Shown here: positions 51,835-59,770 of the stretch, in pieces
Position numbering within the stretch: position 1 is the stretch's first letter
Layout: each line of letters begins with the position of its first letter
Source: Desulfobacula sp964636495
GTDB lineage: Bacteria; Desulfobacterota; Desulfobacteria; Desulfobacterales; Desulfobacteraceae
Assembly: GCA_964636495.1 (NCBI GenBank)
Contig: CAZWSL010000007.1
Span: 1 to 64,000, forward strand
DNA: 64,000 nt
Reading direction: 5' to 3'
Position numbers and translations under genes: made by a program
The notes under the pieces: generated by a model
Database searches by the model: none
What the model was told of the DNA's origin: nothing
The model's input: only the letters and a program-made list of their open reading frames with translations

Positions 51835-52302
51835 ATGGATATTGAAATTGATGTGTGGCTGGATAAGATAAGGGAGTATTATCTGGAACTGCTGCCGTTT
51901 AACAAAGTCCTGGGTATCGGTATTGATGAACTCAATTATAAGACAGCTGACGCTGTTACAAAATTTGAGATGACAGAAGACTTGGTCGGTAATCCTGTAG
52001 CCGGTATCCTGCACGGAGGTGTGACTGCATCTGTTATCGATTTGACAGGAGGCCTGAGTGCATTAATTTCATGTGTAAAGGTGCATAAAAATAAATCCTT
52101 TGAGGAAATTGAAAAAAAAATAACATCCCTGGCTACAATAGATATGCGCGTTGACTATTTAAGACCTGGCAAAGGCCTGTCGTTTAGATGTAAAAGCAGA
52201 GTGATAAGAGCAGGCTCAAGAATTGTGGTTTCCAAAATAGATCTGTATAATGAAATTCAAGTCAGAATTGCCACGGGTACGGCAACCTATTTGATTGCAT
52301 AA
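51835..52302 (+). CDS. PaaI-family thioesterase
   Basis: The 155-residue hotdog protein has ILHGGVTASVIDLTGG with the HGG-x-x-D core and DMRVDYLRPG for the following strand, as in PaaI-type acyl-CoA thioesterases. It lies 13 bp after the methyltransferase gene and 27 bp before the response regulator. The substrate cannot be inferred. It is only distantly like the thioesterase at 8178-8612. Confidence 0.85.
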   Translation: MDIEIDVWLDKIREYYLELLPFNKVLGIGIDELNYKTADAVTKFEMTEDLVGNPVAGILHGGVTASVIDLTGGLSALISCVKVHKNKSFEEIEKKITSLATIDMRVDYLRPGKGLSFRCKSRVIRAGSRIVVSKIDLYNEIQVRIATGTATYLIA

Positions 52303-52329
52303 CACCGTTTTTTTCATAGGAGATCTGTT

Positions 52330-53001
52330 ATGAGAATTCTTCTTGTTGAAGATGATTTAAAGATTGCAAAATTTATCGAAAAAGGCTTTATCTCTTCAGG
52401 GTTTGTGGTTGATCACGCTGCAACCGGGACAGAAGGATTTGAAATGGCCTTTAGTGAGCCATATGACACTATGGTTGTTGATATCATGCTGCCTCAGATG
52501 GACGGTATATCTTTGATCAAAAAAATCAGAAAGGAAAAAAACAACACCCCTGTTATTATCTTAAGCGCAAGAGACAGGGTGGATGACAGGGTAAAAGGAC
52601 TTCAGGCAGGTGCGGATGATTACCTTACCAAACCGTTTGCTTTTTCAGAACTGCTTGCAAGGGTACAGGCACTTATCAGGCGTGCTGGTAATATTACTGA
52701 CCCTGTCAATCTTTCATATGCGGATTTAAATGTTGATATCCTTAAACGCCAGGTAAAAAGGGGTGATAAAGTAATTGAGTTACAACCCCTTGAATTTTCC
52801 CTGCTTGAATATCTGTTGAGAAACAAGGAGAGAGTCGTTTCAAAAACCATGATCATGGAGCATGTCTGGAATTACAGTTTTGATCCGATGACCAATGTTG
52901 TTGAAGCAAGAATATGCAGGTTAAGGGATAAAATTGATAAAGGCATTGATCCCAAACTGATTCATACGATCCGGGGTGCGGGATATGTCCTGAAAGTATA
53001 A
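52330..53001 (+). CDS. OmpR-family response regulator
   Basis: The 223-residue protein has a receiver domain with phosphorylation site D51 (VVDIMLPQMDG) and K101 (YLTKPF), and a winged-helix DNA-binding domain of the OmpR/PhoB type (LQPLEFSLLEYLLRNKERVV, TNVVEARICRLRDKI, IRGAGYVL). GGAG precedes the ATG. Its stop overlaps the histidine kinase start by one base (TAATG), so the two form a pair. HtrA follows the kinase, which suggests an envelope-stress system. Confidence 0.95.
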   Translation: MRILLVEDDLKIAKFIEKGFISSGFVVDHAATGTEGFEMAFSEPYDTMVVDIMLPQMDGISLIKKIRKEKNNTPVIILSARDRVDDRVKGLQAGADDYLTKPFAFSELLARVQALIRRAGNITDPVNLSYADLNVDILKRQVKRGDKVIELQPLEFSLLEYLLRNKERVVSKTMIMEHVWNYSFDPMTNVVEARICRLRDKIDKGIDPKLIHTIRGAGYVLKV

Positions 53002-54407
53002 TGTTCCAGAAAATATTTAATACCATTGCCTTTAAACTGACGCTCTGGTTTACCGGTATATTTACCATATGTTCCGGTGTTGCCTTTCTCCTGTTCTACT
53101 TTTTTGCCCTGCAGACCATTGAAGGGCAGATCGATCAGACTCTGATTGATAATGCATCTAAATTTTCTGCATCAATTCACAGAAGCGGACTTTTGGGAGC
53201 AAAAGAGCTTGCAGTGATAGAAGCACAGGCAGCAGGTGAGAAGGTGATTTTTTTCAGACTGCTCTATCCCAGCGGAGAAGTATTTGCATCTTCTCACATG
53301 TCTTACTGGCAGAATGTCCATATAGATCAAGCTGCTTTGCAGGAACTGGTTACCAGCCGGAAAAATATTTTTAAAACCATTCTGATTCCCCCGGCAAAAC
53401 AGAAAGCAAGAATCCTGTACAGTTTTGTGGCATCAAATATTATTCTGCAGGCCGGGATTGTGATGGAGTATCAATCTAAATATTTATCTGCCTTTAAAAG
53501 GCTTATTATTGCTGCAATGGGATTTATTACTCTCTTTTCTGCATTATCGGGATGGCTGCTTGTGGGAAAAGCATTATCAGGGGTAAAGAAAATAACAAAA
53601 ACAGCCCAGAATATAACCGGTTCAAACCTTGAAGCAAGAGTTGCTGCTGACAATAATAAAAATGAGCTTGGACAGCTTGTCATAACCTTTAATTCAATGC
53701 TTGACAGGATTGAAGATCTTGTAAGAAATATCAAGGAGATGAGCGATAATATTGCCCATGATCTGAAAAGCCCTATTACAAGGATAAGGGGGTTTGCAGA
53801 ACTTGCACTCGTCCATGAGGAAAATATAGAAAATTATCGCAGTATGGCGTCCAATACCATTGAAGAATCAGACCGGCTCCTTGATATGATCAACACCATG
53901 CTGGTGATTTCCAGGGTTAAAGCAGGGCAGGGTGATTTTATATTTAATAAGACCAATCTCTCTTTAATGGTCAATAATGCGTGTGAACTGTTTACTCCCC
54001 TTGCAGAAGATAAAGATATCAAATTATCTCAGAATATCCAGGAAAACATATCTGTTATGGCTGATATGAGAATGCTTCAGCGGGCATTTTCCAATCTGCT
54101 GGATAATGCAATAAAATATACTCCTGAAAACGGAAGAGTTACTGTTCATATGTTTGTAAAAAATCAGGAAGTTATAATTAAAATTGAGGATACTGGAATC
54201 GGTATTGAACCACTCTATTTTGAAAAAATATTTGAAAGATTCTACAGGGCAGATGCATCAAGAACAAAAAAAGGAGCTGGTCTGGGTTTGAGCCTTGCCA
54301 GAACCATTGTTCATCAGCACAGGGGAGATATATCCGTATCAAGCACCCCGGCACACGGCTCTGTTTTTGTTATTACATTACCATATAATAATCCTGGGGT
54401 TATATAG
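53001..54407 (+). CDS. Membrane sensor histidine kinase
   Basis: The 468-residue protein has two membrane helices (about residues 13-38 and 168-192) flanking a periplasmic sensor region, a HAMP linker, a HisKA domain with the phosphorylated His in NIAHDLKSPITRIRG, and a HATPase domain (NLLDNAIKYTPENG, DTGIGIEP, GAGLGLSLARTI). It would phosphorylate the response regulator encoded directly before it. The signal sensed is unknown. Confidence 0.95.
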   Translation: MFQKIFNTIAFKLTLWFTGIFTICSGVAFLLFYFFALQTIEGQIDQTLIDNASKFSASIHRSGLLGAKELAVIEAQAAGEKVIFFRLLYPSGEVFASSHMSYWQNVHIDQAALQELVTSRKNIFKTILIPPAKQKARILYSFVASNIILQAGIVMEYQSKYLSAFKRLIIAAMGFITLFSALSGWLLVGKALSGVKKITKTAQNITGSNLEARVAADNNKNELGQLVITFNSMLDRIEDLVRNIKEMSDNIAHDLKSPITRIRGFAELALVHEENIENYRSMASNTIEESDRLLDMINTMLVISRVKAGQGDFIFNKTNLSLMVNNACELFTPLAEDKDIKLSQNIQENISVMADMRMLQRAFSNLLDNAIKYTPENGRVTVHMFVKNQEVIIKIEDTGIGIEPLYFEKIFERFYRADASRTKKGAGLGLSLARTIVHQHRGDISVSSTPAHGSVFVITLPYNNPGVI

Positions 54408-54572
54408 TCGTCATATAGATGTTGTATGATGTATCTGAATGGGTAATAAACCATCTGCATCCGCCATATAAAACTGTGTGTGTTCTGCATGTGGAGATAT
54501 TTCCTTCAAACCATGGTATCATGTAGATACGGGTTGTAAAAAAAATGATTAAACAGATAGATGGAGGTTGTA

Positions 54573-55982
54573 ATGAAACAGATCAATAAATTAATTCTGG
54601 GTTTCATAATTTTTTCCCTTGTTGCTTTTCCAGCAGCAGGTATGGCAAAAACAGCAATGGTGCCGGCAAGTTTTGAAGCGCTTGCAAAAGCTGCCAAACC
54701 AGGAGTAGTCAATATTCAGACAGTGAAAACAATCAAAGGCGGATCAAGGGTTTTTAATCACTTTTTCGGCCAGCCATTTGGCGGGAACAAGGAGATGTTT
54801 GAAGACTTTTTTGCACCGTTTTTCAACCAGAGGCCGGAGAGCAGAAAGGAACAGAGCCTTGGATCCGGATTTATTATCAGCAAAGATGGATATATTGTTA
54901 CCAATAATCACGTTATAAAAGATGCAGATCAAATTAAGGTCGTGCTCCATGACAAGACAAAATATGATGCAAAAATCATAGGTACGGATCCGATGACAGA
55001 CCTGGCGCTGATCAAGATTAAAGGAAAAGATTTTGAGCCGTTGAAGTTCGGCAGTTCATCAAAAACCAGTGTCGGATCATGGGTTGTTGCAATCGGAAGT
55101 CCTTTCGGGCTTGAACAGACAGTGACAGCAGGTATTGTCAGTGCAAAGGGAAGAATTATAGGTTCCGGCCCCTATGATGATTTTATCCAGACCGATGCTT
55201 CCATTAATCCGGGAAATTCCGGCGGTCCCCTGCTGAATCTTGAAGGTGAAGTCATCGGTATAAATACTGCTATTATAAGATCAGGCCAGGGAATTGGATT
55301 TGCCATACCTTCGGACCTTGCAACGGGCGTGATTGATCAGTTGACAAATAAGAAATCAGTATCCCGCGGCTGGATGGGGGTTGCCATTCAGAATGTCACA
55401 AAAGAACTTGCCGAGTATTATAAAATTAAAGAGGAAAAAGGGGTATATGTGGCAAAAGTTTATGAAGGCGACCCGGCTGATAAAGCCGGTATCAGACCGG
55501 GCGATGTCATTGTCATGGTAAATGATAAAATTATTGAGTCTTCCAGGGACCTCAGCTTAACCATTGCAGGATCATCTGTTGGTGAAAAAGTCAATGTTAA
55601 ACTGATTCGTGAAGGTAAAGAGAAAATAATCAAGGTGAAACTCGGCAAAATGCCTGAAAATGGCCCTGAAGAATCTGTAACGGATCAGGGATATGATGTT
55701 TTTGGCTTCAGGCTCAAGGAGATGACTCCGGAAATTGCCGGAAAGCTGGGTTTTCCTGAAAATATTAAAGGACTGATGGTTATTGATGTGGAGCCTGACA
55801 GCGCTGCATCAAAAACCATTGTAAGGCATGGAGATCTTTTAATGGAAATGAATCATAATAAGATTTCAACAATCAGTGAGTATAGAAAATATTTAAATAC
55901 CCTGGACAGCGGAGAAATAGTACAGCTGCTGTTCAGGAGAGGAAACAGCCATGTCTTTGTAATGAGGTTTGAAAAACCGTAG
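54573..55982 (+). CDS. Periplasmic serine protease HtrA/DegP family
   Basis: The 469-residue protein has a signal peptide (MKQINKLILGFIIFSLVAFP through AAGMAKT), a trypsin-like domain with triad H113 (VTNNHVIKD), D143 (DPMTDLALI) and S216 (GNSGGPL), and two PDZ domains (about residues 270-360 and 380-465). This is the DegP/DegQ layout for degrading misfolded periplasmic proteins. GGAGG is 5 nt before the ATG at 54573; the upstream ATG at 54561 overlaps it. The two-component genes upstream may control it. Confidence 0.94.
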   Translation: MKQINKLILGFIIFSLVAFPAAGMAKTAMVPASFEALAKAAKPGVVNIQTVKTIKGGSRVFNHFFGQPFGGNKEMFEDFFAPFFNQRPESRKEQSLGSGFIISKDGYIVTNNHVIKDADQIKVVLHDKTKYDAKIIGTDPMTDLALIKIKGKDFEPLKFGSSSKTSVGSWVVAIGSPFGLEQTVTAGIVSAKGRIIGSGPYDDFIQTDASINPGNSGGPLLNLEGEVIGINTAIIRSGQGIGFAIPSDLATGVIDQLTNKKSVSRGWMGVAIQNVTKELAEYYKIKEEKGVYVAKVYEGDPADKAGIRPGDVIVMVNDKIIESSRDLSLTIAGSSVGEKVNVKLIREGKEKIIKVKLGKMPENGPEESVTDQGYDVFGFRLKEMTPEIAGKLGFPENIKGLMVIDVEPDSAASKTIVRHGDLLMEMNHNKISTISEYRKYLNTLDSGEIVQLLFRRGNSHVFVMRFEKP

Positions 55983-55999
55983 CGTGTGTAGTTAATCAC

Positions 56000-56036
56000 A
56001 ACACCCTGAACGCTGTTGTATGCTGTTCAGGGTGTT
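56000..56036. terminator. Hairpin between convergent htrA-type and rfbC genes
   Basis: AACACCCTGAAC (56000-56011) and GTTCAGGGTGTT (56025-56036) form a 12-bp perfect stem 17 bp after the protease stop. An A-run follows on the plus strand rather than T, so it is not a canonical plus-strand terminator; it lies between two convergent genes and probably stops or protects transcripts. Confidence 0.5.
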
Positions 56037-56101
56037 AGAAAAAAACATACACTGCCGGAGTGATATCTTTTGAGTGCTCTCTTTTAAACAGATTGCCGGG
56101 T

Positions 56102-56650
56102 TCAATAGCTGTACATCTCTGCTTCACTGAAGCGGATACCCTGGCTGTCTTTTTCCGAAAGAACGGGTTTTCCTGATATGGGCCACTGGATATTGAGATC
56201 AGGATCATTCCAGATAATACAGCGTTCATGCTGAGGCACATAAAAATCCGTGGTGCGATAGAGAAATTCCGCAACATCGGAAAGCACAAGAAAACCATGA
56301 CCAAATCCTTCAGGCAGCCAGAGTGATTTTTTATTTTCCGCGCTGAGTCTATGACCGATCCATTGCCCGAAAGTGGGTGAGCCGCGGCGTAAATCCACTG
56401 CCAGATCATACACCTCTCCCACAACAACACGTACCAGTTTTCCCTGTGGCTGCTTTATCTGGTAATGAATGCCGCGAAGGACATTTTTTGCAGAGCCAGA
56501 GTGGTTATCCTGGACAAATCTGGATTCCATGCCGGTCTGCTTCTGCCACTCCCGTTCATTATAGCTTTCATAAAAAAAACCTCTATCATCCTCAAAAACA
56601 GTAGGTTCAATCAGCAGAACATCCGGAATCGTCGTGGGGGTTACTCTCAT
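56102..56650 (-). CDS. rfbC: dTDP-4-dehydrorhamnose 3,5-epimerase
   Basis: RfbC epimerises dTDP-4-keto-6-deoxyglucose at C3 and C5. The 182-residue cupin has FEDDRGFFYESYNEREW, NVLRGIHYQIKQPQGKLVRV with the catalytic His, GEVYDLAVDLRRGSPTFGQW, and LPEGFGHGFLVLSD. Its ATG overlaps the rfbB stop by 4 bp (56647-56650). Last gene of the rfbA-rfbB-rfbC set. Confidence 0.95.
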   Translation of the reverse strand: MRVTPTTIPDVLLIEPTVFEDDRGFFYESYNEREWQKQTGMESRFVQDNHSGSAKNVLRGIHYQIKQPQGKLVRVVVGEVYDLAVDLRRGSPTFGQWIGHRLSAENKKSLWLPEGFGHGFLVLSDVAEFLYRTTDFYVPQHERCIIWNDPDLNIQWPISGKPVLSEKDSQGIRFSEAEMYSY

Positions 56651-57705
56651 TTAACATCTCCTCTATATGAACCATCCATGATGCATGCCACCCACTCCTG
56701 ATTTGCCAGGTACCACTCCACTGTCTGTTCAATTCCCTCTTCAAAGATGACAGCAGGTTCCCACCCCAGCTGCTCTTTAATGCGGGAGGCATCAATGGCG
56801 TATCTTCGATCATGGCCGGGTCTGTCCGTGACAAAGGTCATCAAAGAGCGCCTTGGTTTGCCTGACTCTCCAAGGCCTGTTTTTTGGTCAAGGGTATCAC
56901 AGATAAGGGCAACTACTTCAAGATTCTGTTTCTCATGGTTCCCGCCAATATTGTAGGATTGCCCGTTTCGGCCCTTTATCAGTACTTCAATAATGGCCTT
57001 GCAGTGATCCTTTACAAAAAGCCAGTCACGGATATTTTTACCGTCGCCGTATATGGGCAGGGGTTTTCCTGTCATGGCATTATGAATGGTCAGCGGGATC
57101 AGTTTTTCAGGGAACTGATAGGGGCCGTAGTTGTTTGAGCAGTTGGTGATGCGGACAGGCAGGTTATATGTATGAAAGTAGGAGTTGACCAGATGATCAG
57201 AAGATGCTTTTGAAGCAGAGTAAGGTGAGCGGGGGGAATATGGAGTCTCCTCTGTAAACATGCCGGTATCACCGAGGGAACCGTATACTTCATCTGTGGA
57301 AACATGCAGAAAACAGGGAGGATTTCCTTTCCATGCAGGATTCAGCCACTGTTCCCGGGCAGTTTCGAGCAGTGTGAAGGTCCCTACTATATTGGTCTGG
57401 ATAAATGCATCAGGGCTGGTAATGGATCGGTCAACATGGGATTCCGCCGCAAAGTGGATAACCGTATCTATCTCTTCATCTTTAAAAACAGCTGTCATAG
57501 CCTCTGCATCACAGATATCAGCCTTGACAAAACGATACATTCTGTTCTCTTCAATACCGGAGAGGTTCTGCCTGTTTCCAGCATAGGTGAGCTTGTCTAC
57601 ATTTATCACACGCCACTCAGGGTATTTATCCAGCAGCAGGCGGACAAAATTGGCTCCGATAAAACCGCAGCCCCCTGTTACCATAATTTTTCTTTTTATC
57701 TGCAT
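56647..57705 (-). CDS. rfbB: dTDP-glucose 4,6-dehydratase
   Basis: RfbB converts dTDP-glucose to dTDP-4-keto-6-deoxyglucose with bound NAD. The 352-residue protein has MVTGGCGFIGANFVRLLL, HFAAESHVDRSI, HVSTDEVYGSLGD and the catalytic YSASKASSDH, followed by NNYGPYQFPEKLIPL. It lies between rfbA (81 bp upstream) and rfbC (4-bp overlap). Confidence 0.96.
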   Translation of the reverse strand: MQIKRKIMVTGGCGFIGANFVRLLLDKYPEWRVINVDKLTYAGNRQNLSGIEENRMYRFVKADICDAEAMTAVFKDEEIDTVIHFAAESHVDRSITSPDAFIQTNIVGTFTLLETAREQWLNPAWKGNPPCFLHVSTDEVYGSLGDTGMFTEETPYSPRSPYSASKASSDHLVNSYFHTYNLPVRITNCSNNYGPYQFPEKLIPLTIHNAMTGKPLPIYGDGKNIRDWLFVKDHCKAIIEVLIKGRNGQSYNIGGNHEKQNLEVVALICDTLDQKTGLGESGKPRRSLMTFVTDRPGHDRRYAIDASRIKEQLGWEPAVIFEEGIEQTVEWYLANQEWVACIMDGSYRGDVK

Positions 57706-57786
57706 AGTATTACACTTTCTCTATGTGTTGCGCTGATTGCCGGCGACAGATCAAATCAATTGACTGCTTTTTCAATCAGCTCTATT

Positions 57787-58662
57787 TCATTTTCTGGAAC
57801 TATTCAGGATTTTGTTCAGATATTGACCATAGCTGTTTTTTAACAGGGGTTTTGCCAGCTCAGCCAGCTGATCATCATCAATATAGCCTAATCCATGGAC
57901 GATCTCTTCAATACACGCCACCTTTAATCCCTGCCTCTTTTCTATCACTTCAATAAACTGTGATGACTCCATAAGTGATTCATGGGTGCCTGTGTCAAGC
58001 CAGGCGATTCCACGGCCCAGTTTTTTAACATGAAGTTCACCTCTCTTGAGATAGATATTGTTTACATCTGTAATTTCCAGCTCTCCCCTTGCAGAAGGCC
58101 TGATATCTTTAGCTATCTCCACGATCTGGTTATCGTAAAAATAGAGTCCGGTGACCGCATAGTCTGATTTGGGATGTTCTGGTTTTTCACAGATATCTAT
58201 CACCTGTCCGGATGCGTTAAAACTCACAACGCCATAACGCTGAGGATCATTGACCTGATAGGCAAAGATGGTTGCTCCAGTGCGCCTTTTCTTTGCAGTA
58301 TATAATTTTTCAGGCAAACCATGACCGTAAAAGAGATTATCCCCTAAAATCAGGCATACACTGCTGTCTGCAATAAAGTTACGACCCAGGATAAAGGCCT
58401 GGGCCAGCCCTTCCGGTCTGGGCTGTTCTATATAGCTGAAAGAGATTCCCCACTGACTGCCGTCCCGGAGCAGTTCACGGAAGTGTGGCAGATCCTGGGG
58501 AGTCGATATGATTAATATCTCTTTAATTCCTGCAAGCAGGAGTACGGAGAGGGGGTAATAAATCATTGGTTTATCATACACCGGTAGCAACTGCTTACTG
58601 ATCGTCTGGGTCACTGGATAAAGTCTTGTTCCTGATCCGCCTGCTAAAATAATTCCCTTCAT
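57787..58662 (-). CDS. rfbA: Glucose-1-phosphate thymidylyltransferase
   Basis: RfbA joins dTTP and glucose 1-phosphate to begin dTDP-rhamnose synthesis. The 291-residue protein has the nucleotidyltransferase motif ILAGGSGTRLYPVTQTISKQ, then PVYDKPMIYYPLS, ILGDNLFYGHGL, EKPEHPKSDYAVTGLYFYD and AWLDTGTHESL. GGGAG is upstream of the ATG. First gene of the set; rfbD is far away at 4951. Confidence 0.96.
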   Translation of the reverse strand: MKGIILAGGSGTRLYPVTQTISKQLLPVYDKPMIYYPLSVLLLAGIKEILIISTPQDLPHFRELLRDGSQWGISFSYIEQPRPEGLAQAFILGRNFIADSSVCLILGDNLFYGHGLPEKLYTAKKRRTGATIFAYQVNDPQRYGVVSFNASGQVIDICEKPEHPKSDYAVTGLYFYDNQIVEIAKDIRPSARGELEITDVNNIYLKRGELHVKKLGRGIAWLDTGTHESLMESSQFIEVIEKRQGLKVACIEEIVHGLGYIDDDQLAELAKPLLKNSYGQYLNKILNSSRK

Positions 58663-58961
58663 TTTTTCTCCCTGTGGGCCGGTCGGTTCAGCAGGCTTCT
58701 GCCAAACCAGTATCTCTCTATATGTGATGGCTGTTTTCTAAAAAAATAGAATCGCAGCAATACAATGATAATTACACCATTTGTGCCAGAACATGATGAT
58801 GCGGTCAAGGAAAAAACAGCCGCTCCTGCAGGATGTTCCGGAGTTTGCCGGATGTTTTACCGTAAGAGCTGATAATAGTCACTGACACATTGAAAAAATA
58901 TTCATGTCATGTTACTTTTGTTGCCTGTTGTCTAACCTGATTATTCCGTAAGGAGGGATAT

Positions 58962-59735
58962 ATGAAAATCACTGTGTGTGAACTGCCTGAAACCTGGGCT
59001 GAAAATGATCATTACTGGAATCTGCTGATTTCACATCTTGAAAAGGCCGGTTCTGATCTGCTTTTATTACCTGAAATGCCGTTTTGTGAATGGGTGAGCC
59101 GGTCAGACAATGTAACTCCCCAAAAATGGGAAAACTGTGTTAAAAATCATGATAAATGGATTGAACGGCTGGGCGAGCTTCCGGTTATGACCGTTTTAGG
59201 CTCCCGCCCGGTTATTGAAGATGGAAAAAGACTGAACAGGGGGTTTGTTTTTACAGGGCAGGATGGATATATACCGGTGCATGATAAATATTACCTTCCT
59301 GATGAGCCTGGATATTATGAAGCAAGCTGGTATGAAAGAGGTAATGGAGATTTTACGGTTTTTAACCTCAATGGGGTTAAGATCGGTTTTCTGATCTGTA
59401 CTGAACTCTGGTTTACGGCAAGGGCCAGAGAGTATCTCAATCAGGGCATGCATATTCTTGCATGCCCCAGAGCCACGCCGGATTCAACCATTGAAAAGTG
59501 GTTGATCGGCGGCCAGGCTGCTGCCATTGTTTCAGGGGCATACTGTATTTCGTCCAATTTTAACGGTCCCAATATTCCCGGGGAGGATTTCGGGGGGAAA
59601 GGATGGATCATTGAGCCTGAAAAAGGTAAATTCCTCGGTACCACATCAAAAGAGGATATGTTTTTAACCCTTGACATCAATCCTGATCATGCTGATGCCG
59701 CCGGAAAAACATATCCCCGTTATGTAACGGATTAA
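58962..59735 (+). CDS. Carbon-nitrogen hydrolase (nitrilase superfamily)
   Basis: The 257-residue protein has E38 (LLLPEMPFCEW), K109 (VHDKYYLPDEPGYYE) and C146 (FLICTELWF), the nitrilase triad. It is a different subgroup from the one at 33814-34614. AAGGAGG precedes the ATG. The probable substrate is an amide or carbamoyl compound. It stands alone, convergent with the GAF protein gene. Confidence 0.88.
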   Translation: MKITVCELPETWAENDHYWNLLISHLEKAGSDLLLLPEMPFCEWVSRSDNVTPQKWENCVKNHDKWIERLGELPVMTVLGSRPVIEDGKRLNRGFVFTGQDGYIPVHDKYYLPDEPGYYEASWYERGNGDFTVFNLNGVKIGFLICTELWFTARAREYLNQGMHILACPRATPDSTIEKWLIGGQAAAIVSGAYCISSNFNGPNIPGEDFGGKGWIIEPEKGKFLGTTSKEDMFLTLDINPDHADAAGKTYPRYVTD

Positions 59736-59770
59736 TGGATTGAGCCGGTATAACGGGTATAAACGATCCG

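Noticed and set aside
57304..57843. 179-codon plus-strand ORF over rfbB and the rfbA-rfbB gap
   Set aside because: Mostly antisense to rfbB, with no recognisable protein features.
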